Positions 1-12,994 of a DNA stretch of 64,000 nucleotides are shown here, piece by piece. The stretch spans positions 621,284 through 685,283 of the forward strand of contig VZTG01002888.1 of assembly GCA_013397845.1 (NCBI GenBank). Reading direction: 5' to 3'. How positions within the stretch are numbered: the stretch's first letter is position 1; every line of letters begins with the position of its first letter. Both the position numbers and the translations under genes were made by a program. The stretch is from Melanocharis versteri (lineage: Eukaryota > Chordata > Aves > Passeriformes > Melanocharitidae). The notes below the pieces were generated by a model. That model was not told the DNA's origin. It searched no databases and worked only from the letters and a program-made list of their open reading frames with translations.

Positions 1-3000
1 TAACTGAATAAAAGCAAACATGTAGGAAACAGCTAGAACTATAAAAATCTTACATTTGGCAAATAGATTTCAAACACTACATTTCAACTCTGTAGCAGAA
101 ATGTTTATTACTATTACCTGATCCAGTAATAATGTATTGTCCAACTGGACTAAATAAAAAGGAAGGGGAGGAGGAAGAACTCACTCTACTTTTCTTATGA
201 AGTCTTGAGAGTTTTTAACTTCTACCCTGATTTTCCAGAACAATCAGCAAAAATGATCATTCTGAGCTCTTAGTTTAGCAGAGCAAGTATTAAAAGTTAC
301 TCATTTCGGGAGTGGAATTGTATCTAGTTGTGCTCATTAAAATCCACCAGCTAGCTGTAGAACAGAAATTACATAACATCTCATTGAAAAAGTGACACAT
401 TCCTGATCAACAGCATACAAATAATCTTCGAGTTTGAATGAGAGCCACCTTTAAACATGGAGTCACTAAAGTAACCCAACAGATAACTTGAAAAGGTGAA
501 GGGGAAAATTTTAAACTATATCTGCAGTAGTAACTGCATTGGTGGCCAAAAAATATAAAGACAAACCAGGTATAGGGAGAAGAAATATATTTCATCTCAT
601 CACCTGAAATTGATGAGCGTTTGGCTACAGTCTCTTTGTCAGATCTGTTACATCCTGCAGACAAGCACTTAAGAGTCGTAAAGGCAAACAGGGTCCAAAC
701 AGGCTCAATGGCATGGACTCATTGGAAGAACAGATTCTGTACCCCAAAGGAGGTCCATCGTGTACTGCCGATCCTGCAACTGCCACCTTCCTGCACATTT
801 GTACACGCACTGTCTACAACTTCAGAGGACTCTGCCAAACCTACCAGATCCAGCAGCTCATACAATTTTACGTATTTACTTTAAAAAAGTGATTTACAGT
901 CAAACTATGTTACAAGTGTGTTCTACAGAAAGGAGTGATACAACCACCTTCCAAGTAAAACATCTCAGTATATGACTCGTCTAATCCACTGATTTTAGTA
1001 GGACTAACTGAAGTATCAATTTGTCAGCAACTATTTTAGAGAGGTGATGGAATCTATAAAAAAATATTCTCACAAGAATCTCAAACATTTGTTTTTGTAC
1101 TCCAAACTCTTCTACAAGGTTTTGCTACTGCCAGACTGAAAGCAAGTGAAGAAATTAGGTCTGCTACAGAAAGATTAAAATATATTCTGGCCTGAAACAC
1201 CCAACATAACAGATGAGAGTATTTAGCTACAACTTGTTTCTGTCAGATACACAGTGTTCATTTCCTCCCTTCATGGTTCTACTGGCAACATGTGCAAAGA
1301 GCAGTAAGTAGACACATACGAATTCTGAAAACATTAATCATCGGGAGAAAGCTATTTTTAAGTTTCTTGGGTAATATTTAGTTGCAGATGATGCAATTTG
1401 TAATCTCTTGCTTCAAACACCTATAAAGGATACATTCAATATTAAAAGTATATGGACTATTTTATTTTCACTTCAGAAAACACAACAATGTTTAGGACAA
1501 TTGCTAAGAGTCATGCAGCTTTTATTTAGCTTTTAGTTTATTCCTGTAAAAAACAAAAAAAAACTCATGCTAACCAGTGAAACGTATTACTGTAGCAGAA
1601 TAATATGTTGCATGGATAGTAAAGCAGCAACAGATTTAACTTGACTTTAAAAATGTTCCCATAATTTTCTGAGAATCATACACAGAGATATTTTTAACTT
1701 TGTAACTAAGAACTGGATGAAAAGCTGTCTGAAAAAACATTTTCCAAGAGTAGAATGTCCCCTACCAAATGGGAAGAACATGTACTTCCAGGTTCAAGAA
1801 CTCCTATCTTTCTTCACACTAGACAAGGTTGTAGAGAAGTGATTCCAAGATACAAAAGGATTGAAAGCATCTTGGAGGACAAAATTATAATTCAAGATAA
1901 TTTTGATAAGTGGAAGAAGTGGTTTGAAAATAGGATGCAGTTATGTAAGTATAGCTGCAAAGCAGGAACCTACAACAGTACAATTACAAGATGGGAACAA
2001 CTGAGTAGGCAGCAGCTCTGCAGAGAAAGATACAGAGCTACAGTGAATCACAGACTGCATGAGTCAACAATTCTAGGCTGATGCAGAAATGGCAAACATC
2101 ATATTTCAGTGAATAAACCAGAGTATTATAGGTTGGAAATATGAAGTAATTTTTCAAATTTACCTTGTACTGGTAATGGTTTAGCTGGACAATTAGATCC
2201 AGATTTAAGTACAGAGTTCATGCAAACCAACCACAGGAAAAAATTACATGAAAAACCAACCAAACAACAACAAAAAACCCAAACCAACCCCTAATAAACA
2301 CAGAGAGCAAAAAAAGTTTGACTTACAAAAAAGAAAAAAAGTCTGTTTTGTCTAAACAATATAACAGACATTGCTTTTATTATATGAAAGGTGTTACAAA
2401 AAGGTAAGGTGCCCACCATTCTCACAAGCACCAGGAAGAGGGTAATGGCTTAACAATGGAGCAAAAGACATCAAGGGTCTGTTCAAACATCTAAAGGTAA
2501 GTAAGGTCCAAATTGACTAGAAGACGTACTGTGGAATGTCTATAATTAGAGATTTTCGAAAAACAGGCTAAACAAACATCTGTCAGGAATGATGTATATT
2601 TAGCTCAGCCTGTCTTTAGGATGGCAGATGGATAACAAAATTTTCAGGCACATTTTCTATTACTATAGCAGACTGAGAAGGCAAAACCTTCATATTCCAA
2701 AATAATGAAATCCACTTCTGTTGCTCAAGAAATAAAAAGGGCACAGAGTACCACCACAGCAAGACATTTTTCAACTTATACCTATGAAGTAAGTCCCATT
2801 ATACTTTTAAGTTGAAGGCTATAGTGTCTATGCAGTTCATCCAGTTCTTTGGGAAGAAATTTTTCTATACTGAAATGTTTAACCGCCAGCATTAGGAGAC
2901 AAGGCTGAAATTAAGTATTTGCAGATTTAATTTCTAAGGTCAAACATTCCCCTTTTTATACTTCACACTTGTTAATTTTTCCCCTTTCAGTTACTTCAAG

Positions 3001-4844
3001 TTGTGTCACTTTAACAATTTGGTTATTACAAAACAGTTAATCTGACATGTCCTAACACTGATACATTGTCTTGCAGCAAAACACCAAGGCACAAAATCCT
3101 ACACACCCTCAACATTTAAATACTAATTCCTTCTTCAATTAGTATTTCTTAAACAATTCTTCATACGAGATTCCTTCAACATGACTGCTACTACATTCTT
3201 ACTCTCATATGACACCTCACTAATAAGACAACTTCTCTTGACCTGCCTGTGTTGTGGGCCAAACTCTTGCAGTTTCACCAAGGACAATAGCAATAGACAA
3301 TTTGTCTCTTGGTTTTTGGACATAGGTGTCAATGAAACACCAAAAGTCATTACTAATGTTAATGAACAGTACCTATTTCAAAGTCCTTTTGCAAGAGCAA
3401 ATTCTCTTCACAACACATAGTCAAGCTGCATCCACAACTCTGATTGCACTGAAATATGCTTTTAAGACTGTGAAAGCCATCCACTGAAAGATGAACCCCT
3501 TTGATACATAAAGATTTAGACTTCTGTAATGGATACATGACTGTAACAACCTATGGTTTTCATTAATCGAAGTGAACTGCATTACTTTGCTTCATAGGCA
3601 GTAGGGAAAAACCCTTCACTTCCCCTGCACACTTAGGGAACTTCATGGATAGAAAAAGAAATAAAATGTGGCATCCATAAACACACTAATCATCCTTTGT
3701 ATTTCCTCTGTACAAATGTATATAGCAATAGATAGAATACATGACTGAGGTTGTGATCTACTCCGAAGAACTAAAATAATTTAACAAATCCAAACTTCCT
3801 TCCTTCTTGGAAAAGGTGAAGGTCAGTTCTTCTGTTTCACTCCAAGTAAAAAGGAAGCATTTATACTGCAGACATGCAAGTCCTGTATACTGTTTTTTCC
3901 TACTTCAGCCACAAACACTTCTTTGAAGTTTCTAGTTATATCAACTTAGTGGAAGAACTGGGACCAGAAACACTACAAATGTGTGTGCTTACCTCTCTTC
4001 CTACTGTTACGTTGCTGCAATGTTCAGAGAGCAGATGGAGCAATTATCCCCTCTAATCATATTTCATTCGAGCATCTCACAAGAACCCCAGTCATGCAGA
4101 GAAAGAGTAAAGGAATTTGGTTTGGATCATACTTTCTATAGAAAGTGGCAGAAAATAACCCTGCAAGTGGCTTTACATATCCAACAGAAACTCAACCAGC
4201 ATAAACCAAGACACTTCAACCAAAGGTTGAGAATCTGTCAAACTCCAGTAAAAGAAAGTTTTCAGGTTAGAAGGCCAGGTTATGTAATTGCACAAGCATT
4301 GTTCACTCAGAATCCCATGAGTAGACCCTATAGAACCAAGCTACCTAAAAATATAATGATCTCTGAAAATGTTGAATTAAGTACTTCCAAGAATTTTTTC
4401 TATTTTACCTCTCATATCTGCATAGGTAATAAAGCCATATATCAAAATATTACTTGTCCAGATTTCACAAAGAAAAGTAAGTAGAGTTTATTGACAAATC
4501 TTTATATGGAAACAGTATTTTGATCTTTTCTTTCTTTTTAAAGTGATGCACTCACTGAAATTTCACTGGATTCAAGCACTTTAAAAGTGGCTTTTTGGAA
4601 GCATCACATCAAATATCATGAGTTCCCAGAAGCATCATAAAGACATGCCTTTAACCCTGGCTAAATACATAACAGTACCCTGGCTCTAAATGTAAAAGGT
4701 GCAAAATTCCACACGGAGGGACCTCGTTTCACAAAACAGGGGCAAAAATAATGATTGTTGATATCTACCTCACCTTTCAAAAAAACCCATTCTTTTTAAT
4801 CCACAGAAAATTAAATTATTACAATACTACAGCTATACTAGAAC

Positions 4845-5027
4845 CAAAAAACACAAACAACAAAGAAACAACCCCACGTCCCCCCCAAAAACTTAAAACA
4901 ACCCCAACCAACCAACCAAACAAAAAACCCCAAACAAAAACAACAACCCCCCCCCAAAAAAACAACAACAAAAACCCTCAAACAAACAAACAACAACAAC
5001 AACAAAAAACCAAACAAAAACCCCCAG
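4845..5027. repeat. A/C-rich low-complexity tract
   Basis: About 180 bases on the plus strand are almost only A and C: runs of C up to 9, CAA and CAAA repeats, and CCAA blocks. Its complement is a T/G-rich tract in the CAMSAP2 sense strand, a composition often seen in bird introns. The 94-codon open frame across it is a composition artefact. Confidence 0.8.
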
Positions 5028-5070
5028 CCTGGTAAATTTTCAAAATGTTTCCCTCAGAAGACCTCTGCAA

Positions 5071-5136
5071 GTCTGGTATTCCTCAAGGCCCAATAATATT
5101 TCAGGCACAGAATAATAGGTCTGGTATTCCTCAAGG
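5071..5136. repeat. Short tandem duplication, 48-base period
   Basis: The 18-base string GTCTGGTATTCCTCAAGG occurs at 5071-5088 and again at 5119-5136. This indicates a local tandem duplication with a period of 48 bases inside CAMSAP2 intron 1. Confidence 0.7.
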
Positions 5137-5775
5137 TCCAAGGTTTTCAACGACAGAGCATTGATGCCGTTTGGAGGCATTACAAATTGATTCCATCTAC
5201 ACTTACAGACAAGGAGAGCCTTCTGAATTGTGCAGGCCAAAACCTGGCATTAAATGCTCTTTTTCCTGAAACCCTTCTTATTGCTAAACCACTTAAATGG
5301 CTACAGGCTACTGTCACACATGTCAAAACTAAGAGCACGCACTCATTTCCACTGCTAGCCCCCAATTCTGCTCCTAAGCAATATCAGAAAAAATTTCAAG
5401 ATGACAGGCAAATGTGGATTGCTGGGGTTTTTTCCAATAGTAGAAGTGTGACCCGAGTAATAAATAAAAACACCTTTTACAGAGATCGATTCATGCAAAT
5501 AAAATTATATTAGCGCCAATATACAAATTTTACTTGCTGATGGAAACAGTGGGACTACTCCAAAAAGACCAAGCGTAATTAAGGAAAAACAAAAGAAAAA
5601 CAAAAAACCCCGCAAGGGGTAAGAGATCTCAAGGATAAGGGAACAGACCAAATGCATTTCCCACACATCTCGCCCCCCTTCTCAGCTCCTCAGGGAATGG
5701 CTCGCACGTCCTCAATAGCGAAGCAACCAAGCAGGAACCAGCATCAAAGAAAGGGAAGAAGGAGACGCCACCTAC

Positions 5776-5914
5776 CTGTCCCAAAGGCTTTGGCCACCAG
5801 CCAGGCCAGATTACAGGCGATTTTCGCTCGGGAGAAATCATAATGGTCAAAGGGTTTGATGGCAGGAACAATGAAAGTCTTCCTCATCTCCTTGGCGTCT
5901 GCGGCATCCCCCAT
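5776..5914 (-). CDS. CAMSAP2: CAMSAP2 first coding exon (calmodulin-regulated spectrin-associated protein 2), partial gene
   Basis: CAMSAP2 binds and stabilises free microtubule minus ends and supports non-centrosomal arrays in neurons and epithelia. Seen: read on the minus strand from the ATG at 5914, the exon encodes 46 residues starting MGDAADAKEMRKTFIVPAIK and continuing through FDHYDFSRAKIACNLAWLVAKAFG, nearly identical to the vertebrate N-terminus as I recall it. It ends at a strong donor (GACAG then GTAGG, intron starts at 5775) with one base of the next codon left over. An in-frame TAA at 5945-5947 lies 33 bases upstream, which supports this start. Only the segment before the calponin-homology domain is here. 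The remaining exons would lie before position 1. Human CAMSAP2 is also divergent from DDX59. Identity is very sure. Confidence 0.95.
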
Positions 5915-5944
5915 CTTCTCACAGGACCCCCGGCAATTCAGAAC

Positions 5945-5950
5945 TTACAT
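5945..5950 (-). promoter_or_regulatory. ATG-TAA start-stop uORF (or donor-like site) in the CAMSAP2 leader
   Basis: On the minus strand the leader reads ACC ATG TAA GT. An ATG with A at -3 is followed at once by an in-frame stop, 33 bases before the CAMSAP2 start and in the same frame. It could be a minimal uORF. The same bases contain GTAAGT, a perfect splice-donor core, so it could instead be a 5' splice site in the leader. The sequence alone does not decide. Confidence 0.35.
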
Positions 5951-6620
5951 GGTTGTTTCTCCGTCCTCCTCCTCCTCCCACGGCCGGGAGAGCCGGCTGT
6001 AAATACGCCGACAGCAGCTGAAAGCAGCGCCGGACCCAGCTGTCCGTAAAGGGCTAACACCGCCTCCCGCCTTTCTCCGCACAGGAATGTAGCCGAGCCC
6101 GAGTGTCCTCTTCTTCTTCCTCCTCCTCCTCCTCGCTCTTTGTCTCAATTCACTCACGCCGCCGTCCCTCCGCCTCCGAAAAAATGCCCCCGGCGGCCCC
6201 GACCCCGCGCTCCCTGGGAAGACCCTGCGGCCAGGGCTGGGCGCCCCAGGCGGCCGCCAGCCCCCCGGCCCGGGGCGGGAGCCGCCGGCAGGGCCCCCGC
6301 AGCCNCTACCCCGGCGGCAGCGGGAGGGGGAGAGTGTTTCCCGCGATCAGGGGGCGCCGGCGGTGCTGGGAAAGGCTGGGAAAGGGCGGTGTCCCTCGGC
6401 CGCGGTGCACTCGCCCCGGCGTCGCCGCTCTGCACGGCATGGCCGGACGGGCCCGCTGCCGTGTCGTCGGGGAAGGTCGGGATCAGCCCCGCGTGTCTCG
6501 TTTGTAAGGGGGGCCGAGGAGCCGCCTGGCTGCAGGGGAGCCCGGCGGGCCGGGGTCGCGGCGGCCGGAGCACGGAGCGCTGCCGAGAGGCGGGCTGAGC
6601 ATCCCGCCCCTGTGCATTTG

Positions 6621-9600
6621 TCCCGCCTGTTTTAAATCGGGTCTATATATAACTTTGAGAATACTCGGGTAGAGAAATGACAAAGCCTCAAAATGGTTCA
6701 GGGCCTGGTCACATAATCACTGTAATAGCAGCAGGAGTAGCGATTTGCCCTAGAGACCATCTCCTGTCTTGCTCACAAGTACCTGGGCTGTTTTTGGGAA
6801 CGTACAGAATCACTTTAACAGTGGGCTGCGTGAGGGGAAGCATTAGTCACGGTAGGAAGCAGTAACTGCGTGATTAGTGACTCAAACAGGACTGGATGGG
6901 TTGGCTTCGAAGTGCGGGTCTGAGGGTGCGGCCGCGTTGGTGAGGGGAGGTTCTGCCTCCCTCGGCACGGGCACTGTGTCATCGGGTGACCGGCAGCGCC
7001 AGCGGGTGGGAATCTCCACGTTTTGGCAGCAAATAGTTATTGTAGGTTGTTGTGGATATATTTTTATTGTATATATATATATATATATGTGTGTGTGTAT
7101 GTATGTAAATGTATATATATATATGTGGTTTGGAGTAATGTCTAAGTCTGCCCTTCTTCCCCTAAACAATAATTAGACAAAGTCTTAGCATGACACTGTA
7201 AGATTTCAAATAATATTCTGGCCAGACTGTTACTTCTTTGTGTTTCAAGTGGACTGTGAATTGATCTGCACGGAGATTTTTCTATTGCTGTGTGGCTCTG
7301 TGTGCTTCTAGCACTTCCTGTGCACAGTGAGACAAACATCATGATTATGAGGCAAGAATACTTTACAGTTTTACTGACCTGTGTCTATATTTATTAGTAA
7401 TGAGTAAATGAAAGGGTTGTGGAGGTCAACATTTGAAGAAATCGTTGCTGAGTATTCCCCATGCACTCTCTGGGATGGGATTTCCAAACTGTCATGCATA
7501 CCACTCATAAGTGGTGCATAACTTGCTACAAAACTAGGAGCTGCTGTGGGCAGTACTCAGCAGAATGGAGGAGAGGAGGGAAGTTGAGAAATCCTTGCTT
7601 TAGCAGGCTAATGACTGAAATTCCCAGATCCTCTGCAGCAGAAATAGTAATAATAATACCAAATTAACATACAGGTGCACTTGGGAAAATGTTCTCTATT
7701 AGGAAAGACTACATGCTTAGTTTTCAACAATTAATATTTGCACATTTTCCTGAAATATTTTTTGTACATACTTTGGAAATAGGTTATCTTAGACACTTCA
7801 CGTTATTTTAACTTTTTTACACAGCCAATAGAAAATTATTTTAATTCTTCCTGCATATTTAAGAACAAGTACCTGAATTTCATAAGCTTTAAAACCTCAA
7901 ATGATTAGAGATAAGAAGAAAAAAAAAAATAACTATGTTCCAGATCCCAGTTGATTTGATTCTTGTATGACTGAGAAAATACCTCAAAATTAGATCAGGA
8001 AAACATGTTTATAGGAAAACATGTTTAGAAAAACTGTAAGGCCATTATTTAGCTATGATGGAGTTTTTTGTGGGTGCAGCATTTTTGCTGATGAAACCTG
8101 TTCAGAGTCACCAAACAAAATCTAAAAACGCTGTCTTGTGGTAACTGCAGTCAAAGTGGAGTTTCATTTGCTTAGTGCTCTTAAAAGTGAATGCATGAAT
8201 ATAAAATCTAATATAAATAAGTGCAAAAGAAGACATCACCACCGGTTGCTGGAGTTCTTGTGCCAGTTTTTCTACTTTTGCAAACATGCCAGAATGTCAT
8301 CTTGCTCATTGAGTTGTCAAAGATATCAACAGCCAGCATGGAAAATGATTAAAATCTGCCCTAATTGCTCAGAGTAAATAAACAGGAAAACTGAATGAGG
8401 AGTCATCCCTTTCTGCTCTGCTCCTGTTTATACATCTTAAAATATTTTAAATAGTGATAATCTTTTCTGTACACAATCTTTATGCTGTAGAGTATTTTAT
8501 ACTTAAGTGTTAATTCCAAGCGGAAAGACAAAGTATTAAAACAAGCATCTCACAGATTTTTATTTTTTTACCTTTTTTCTCCCTTCCTTTCCCCTCCCTC
8601 TACCCTAAATTAGAATCCCATTTGACTAGTTTTATCCTGTGATTACATCACAAGCCTGATTGTTCACTGCCATGTGTCTGGCCATTTTCACAGTGGGTGT
8701 ACCAAACCTGTGGTCAGCATCAGGCAACAGGAACCAATATGACGATTCAACTGTGAATAATGGTGTGGATGGCAATTGTTGCTAATAGTTCTAACCTTGG
8801 GAGATAGTGGAACAAGTCCTGGCTAACAATTTCTTACATTTTTTCCCCACTTGTTTTAAGATTCACTTAGCTTCTGAAGAGGCTATGTTAAGAGTAGAAG
8901 CCTGTAGACTAATTTCAGGCTAGCACTAGATTACAGAGGGTTCAATATGGAATAACATTTCATGCGTAGTTTATTCCTTCACAACACTTTATGGTAAAGG
9001 CAAAGTAAAATGTTTTAAATTAGCAATACTATGACTGTTTAGCCAGACTGGGTACTAGTGAACAGCCACCTTATCAGGCTACCTATGGAGGGTAGTAAAA
9101 CATTCCCACTTCAGATTAGCTGGTTGTTCTAGGGCAAATCCACAAACACAGCAGTTCACAGCAACTATTCTGCTGGGTAATGCTTCAGTTTTGAGGTTGG
9201 AAACAGACTTGAAATAACACCGTGGGCATATTATCTCTAATTGCTGTTATCAAATTTGTTTAATTAAGATGATTCCATCTGTTTTCCTGAGCTTAGAGGA
9301 TATCAGTCATGATAGAGGTGGTTTGGCTGAGGGGAGGGGTGCAGCCTGTGGCCTGTAACCTCTGGCAGTGAGGCTGCATGCACGACTTGTTGTGGTGCTG
9401 TCAGACTGTCAACAAATAAACCAAGAGCCAGTCATGTCCCAATGGGATCCCTAAGGAACGTGCTTGTTGACTTCAGCGGGTTTTGTATTACATACGTGAG
9501 GTTGAACAGGTAATCTATAAATCATTGTGTGAGGTTATTACAGCCTAAGGATGACTTATGAAATGGAATTATTGATATGCTAGCCTCTTAAAATATAATA

Positions 9601-9680
9601 TTTTATTAAATATATTTCTAAATAGTTAATGGTAAAACTGTAAGTGTTAAGAAATTATATTTTTAAATAGCAATCCAGCT
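6621..9680. other. Intergenic DNA, no gene recognised
   Basis: This AT-rich interval follows the CAMSAP2 CpG island. Apart from the dinucleotide microsatellite at 7069-7126, I see only short open frames with no family signature and no convincing splice-bounded exon. Confidence 0.5.
7069..7126. repeat. Compound TA / GT / TA microsatellite
   Basis: A run of TA dinucleotides passes into GT, then GTAT, and returns to TA. It is a simple repeat likely to vary in length between individuals. Confidence 0.9.
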
Positions 9681-9689
9681 GGCTATAAG

Positions 9690-10075
9690 CAATCCAGGAG
9701 ACTCCTGGAGTGTGTAGAGACATTTTCCCGGTCCAGGTATTCGATGAACCAACCAGAAGAAAAGGATTATGAGAGGTGGTTCTCATCAATGCAGATGAGC
9801 TCATTAGAGAGGTTAAGATTGGTGGCAGCCTGGACTGTAGTGACCACTCCCTGGTGGAGTTTGTGAGGATTGTGAACCTGGCCAGGAGCTAAGTCAAGAC
9901 CCCAAACTTTGAAAGAACAAACTTCCAGTTGTTCAAGGAGTTGGTGAATGAGATTTCCTGGGAAACTGTTCTTAGGGACAAAGAAGCTGACCAGAGCTGG
10001 CAGATCTTAAAAACACTTTTCTTAAAACTAGGTGATCTTTAAGGTCCCATCCAACCCAGGCTATTCTATGATAAT
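9690..10075 (+). mobile_element. CR1 LINE fragment with internal deletion
   Basis: CR1 is the dominant bird LINE. Translating about 9790-10010 on the plus strand gives degenerate ORF2 endonuclease-region sequence, including GGSLDCSDHSLVEF, similar to the CR1 GxLGCSDHEMVEF segment, followed by a block resembling FRRANFGLFRDLL. One internal stop follows the first block. At about 10020 this joins directly to a typical CR1 3' terminus (TGATCTTTAAGGTCCCATCC, then ATTCTATGAT). The reverse transcriptase part in between is missing, so the copy is dead and internally deleted. Boundaries are approximate. Confidence 0.8.
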
Positions 10076-12994
10076 CAAGTGAATGATTGTCTGAATTATT
10101 AAAGTTCTTTGGCATTATTACTTACATGCATACATGTAGTTTCTGCAAGCTAGGAGTTTTCTCAGAGCATGATTTTAGAAGGGAATGTGTTCTTCCTGTT
10201 TCAGAATGATACAAAAGTACAAAAAGAGTTACATAATTACTGTATTTCAAATTCTTCCATTAATTTGTAATCAGAAAGTGCTGAGGGAAGAAAACCGTTT
10301 ACCAACTTTATACATTCTAGTTGTCATGAGTCAAAGGGAAAATAAAGGTTTGTATGACATTTTACTTGAATCATCTGTGATTTTTGATACAGTTAAAATT
10401 AAAAGAAGAAAAAGGTGGAGTAATAGCTACGTTACCTCATTACTGCTACTGAAATCTGCACAACCAAAAAGCTGCTCAATTAAGTGTGGTACCTAACAGT
10501 CACTTCTCTTAATACTTGGACACTACTGGTTTCATTTCCTCAACCTGGCTTTGTCCTCATGTAGCTCTGCAAAGGAGGGAAAAAAAATCTACATCTTCCC
10601 CCCCAATTCCACTGGGTCACCAACCAGGCAACAGATCTGTGGCAAAACCTCTCATCTCTGTCAACACTCAGGACTGGTTGGTTTGTTTTGTCTTTTTCTC
10701 TGGTTACTTTGATATCTTCTTTTCTGAAGTTTTAAAATTTGCTTCTAATTTTTAAAATCTGATTTCCACACTGACTACTTTTGGGTTCTTCCCATCTGGT
10801 GGAATTGCTCTTGTTCTAGGGGGTTTTAGATGAGCTGTCTTCCCACATAGGCTGTGCAATACTCCCTAATTCCAGGGCTTTCTTCTTGACATTCCACCAT
10901 TGCCAGGTCTGTGCAGAAAAAACTACCCTGCTATAACTTGTATTTTTTACTATAAACATTAAAACATATGGAAAAAATCCTACCCTCTTTCATTAAGTGA
11001 AATATATGTACTATATCTTTTATGACCACCTAGTGCCTGACTTGTTTTCTAAGGAAAATTCTGAGGGTGATTTTTAATGAATATAACCTTTAAACGGCTT
11101 AGCTGCACTGTAAAATAGATGTATGGTGGGAAACTTGCATTCAGAAAAATACTTTGTACAAAAATAAAGCACCATGTTATTATTGTTGTTAGAGAATGCT
11201 TTTTTTTGCCTCCCAGTTCAGAGGAAAATGGACATGACTCTAGTTTTCAAACTGTACATTCAGGTAAAAGAAGTTTAAATCAGTTAGTAAGACTTTTTCA
11301 CTAAGTCTGAATGAGAGTGAATACAAAATGGTGCACTTTTTTTGTGCTGTGACTAGCTTTTTTTGTGCTGCTTCTACATGTGAAGAAAGATCTGAACATT
11401 CATAAAAGCTCATTTGTTTTGAGCATATACATCATTTATTAGAAGAGCATGAATAGACTTCAGTTTCCCATGTTTTGGCCCTGCTTCCAGTTTTCACTGA
11501 AGCTCATGTGTGCCTGAGAGCAGCAGTAAAGAGCAGAGAATGCTATGTTTGAATAGTAAATTTCTGGTATCATTTCATTGCAGTGAAATTCTTTTTTTTC
11601 AAAGGGGTGGTAATGAAGATGAAAGAGGAAAGGAAAGCAAGGGAATAGCATAGGAGGCTATCCAGTGAAGATTTTTTTTTCTATGTGTTTGAAACAGCAT
11701 AATCCAAATCTTCCCTGATACTTCTAGGAAGTTTCCGTTTCCCTTAAATTACTGAGAAATTTCATGTTATTGGGGAATTTTTTTATTACTTTAGGGAGCA
11801 GGTGTACGTAGCTGGTAACTGTTTAAAAATTAGCTGTGGAAAGTGTATATCAAAGATTTTTATTGTAACCATTTATGCAGGCATAGTAAGGTCATCACAA
11901 CCTGAGTGTATAGAACTCTGTTACATTTAATTCTCTCTTGGCATAACTTAATCTGTTTATAATATTTTCGGAGTAGCTTTACAGGGTGTTTGCATTATGA
12001 TTCATTTGAAAACATGTTCAAAATAGAAAAGGGATGTTTAAGCCATGTACAGAACAATTTGATTTAAATACTCCCCCAATTCTAACATATATTAGAAACA
12101 TGGAAAGAACAACAATTATTTTAATACTAGCCTTAAACCAAGTGTGTATATATATAAATTTAGCAATAAAATCTTGGCTCCAACAAGGATTTTTTTAAAG
12201 TTTAGGTTAATCCTATGTGTTGTTCCCATTTGAAATCACTGGTGCTATAGACATGATCAAATATAAGTGTATATATAATTAGTTTTCTGGATTAAAGGCG
12301 TCATGCAGTTTATTTGTACTTGAAGAAAAAAACCTGGGTGGTTTCTTTCTTGTAGAAAGTTTCAAAAAAGAAATTAAGTACAAAAGTTTATACATCTCTC
12401 TGGTTATTCTGTCCTCCTGTGGTATTCTTGCTCTATAATACACATGGCCCCATTAAAGCCTGGATTGTTATCTCTGCTGTCTCACCTGGGCTGGGAGCAG
12501 TCATGATTCCACTTGTTTGCACAAAGAATAGAAATGTCCATCATCTTCATGGGTGTTGGAAACAGAGCTTTCTCTTTGTGTCACTGGTGTAGTTGAATAT
12601 GGATGAAGGAAGGAGGCTCTGACCCTGCTGTTCAGGGCGTGTGTGAGCCCCAGTTGTGATGGCCACTGTCCTGGAAGCAGCCTGAGACAGACCCCTGGGA
12701 CTCGCACTTCAGCACAGTCAGAAAGTCCCCCATAGTCCAGGGTTTGTTTTGGCAGCCACAGTTCAGTTCTTATGGATGATAATTTCCTAAAGGAGTGGCG
12801 AATCAGCCTGGGGGAGGGGATGCTAGCAGGCACTAAGTTGAATCAAGGGGATCATTCCATGAAACAACAAAAGTAACACCTGGAGATTTTATACAAGGAG
12901 GGAAACTTGCTGGGTTTATACCTATTCCCTTTGATCTGGCAAGTCTCTGTGTTTGTGTTAAACTCTTTCTTCCTTTTTTATTTGTTCTTAACAG
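10076..12994. other. Intergenic DNA, no gene recognised
   Basis: Unique-looking AT-rich sequence with only short open frames. The 103-codon frame at 10185-10496 and the 110-codon frame on the minus strand at 12501-12833 show no domain or codon pattern that I recognise. The segment 12500-12840 is locally more GC-rich and may be an old repeat. Confidence 0.4.

Larger units (their letters stand above)
1..5775 (-). other. CAMSAP2: CAMSAP2 intron 1 (partial)
   Basis: This is AT-rich non-coding sequence between the CAMSAP2 exon 1 donor and the window edge. I found no exon matching the next CAMSAP2 segment. It holds an A/C-rich low-complexity tract (4845-5027), a short tandem duplication (5071-5136) and scattered short open frames without recognisable homology. 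The longest is 167 codons at 3981-4484 on the plus strand. A long first intron is normal for this gene. Confidence 0.8.
5650..6620 (-). promoter_or_regulatory. CAMSAP2: CpG island, CAMSAP2 promoter and 5' UTR
   Basis: CpG-dense, GC-rich sequence surrounds CAMSAP2 exon 1 and continues about 700 bases upstream of the ATG on the minus strand. It contains polypyrimidine triplet runs (5963-5979 and about 6107-6137 on the plus strand, purine-rich in the transcribed sense) and one ambiguous base at 6305. The transcription start cannot be fixed by eye. The numerous open frames here on both strands are composition artefacts of GC-rich DNA. The island may also drive a divergent transcript to the right, but no exon is evident. 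Confidence 0.7.

Noticed and set aside
6103..6635. Multiple long open frames on both strands of the CAMSAP2 CpG island
   Set aside because: GC-rich DNA is poor in stop codons; the peptides are Pro/Ala/Arg/Gly-rich on both strands with no homology or splice support.
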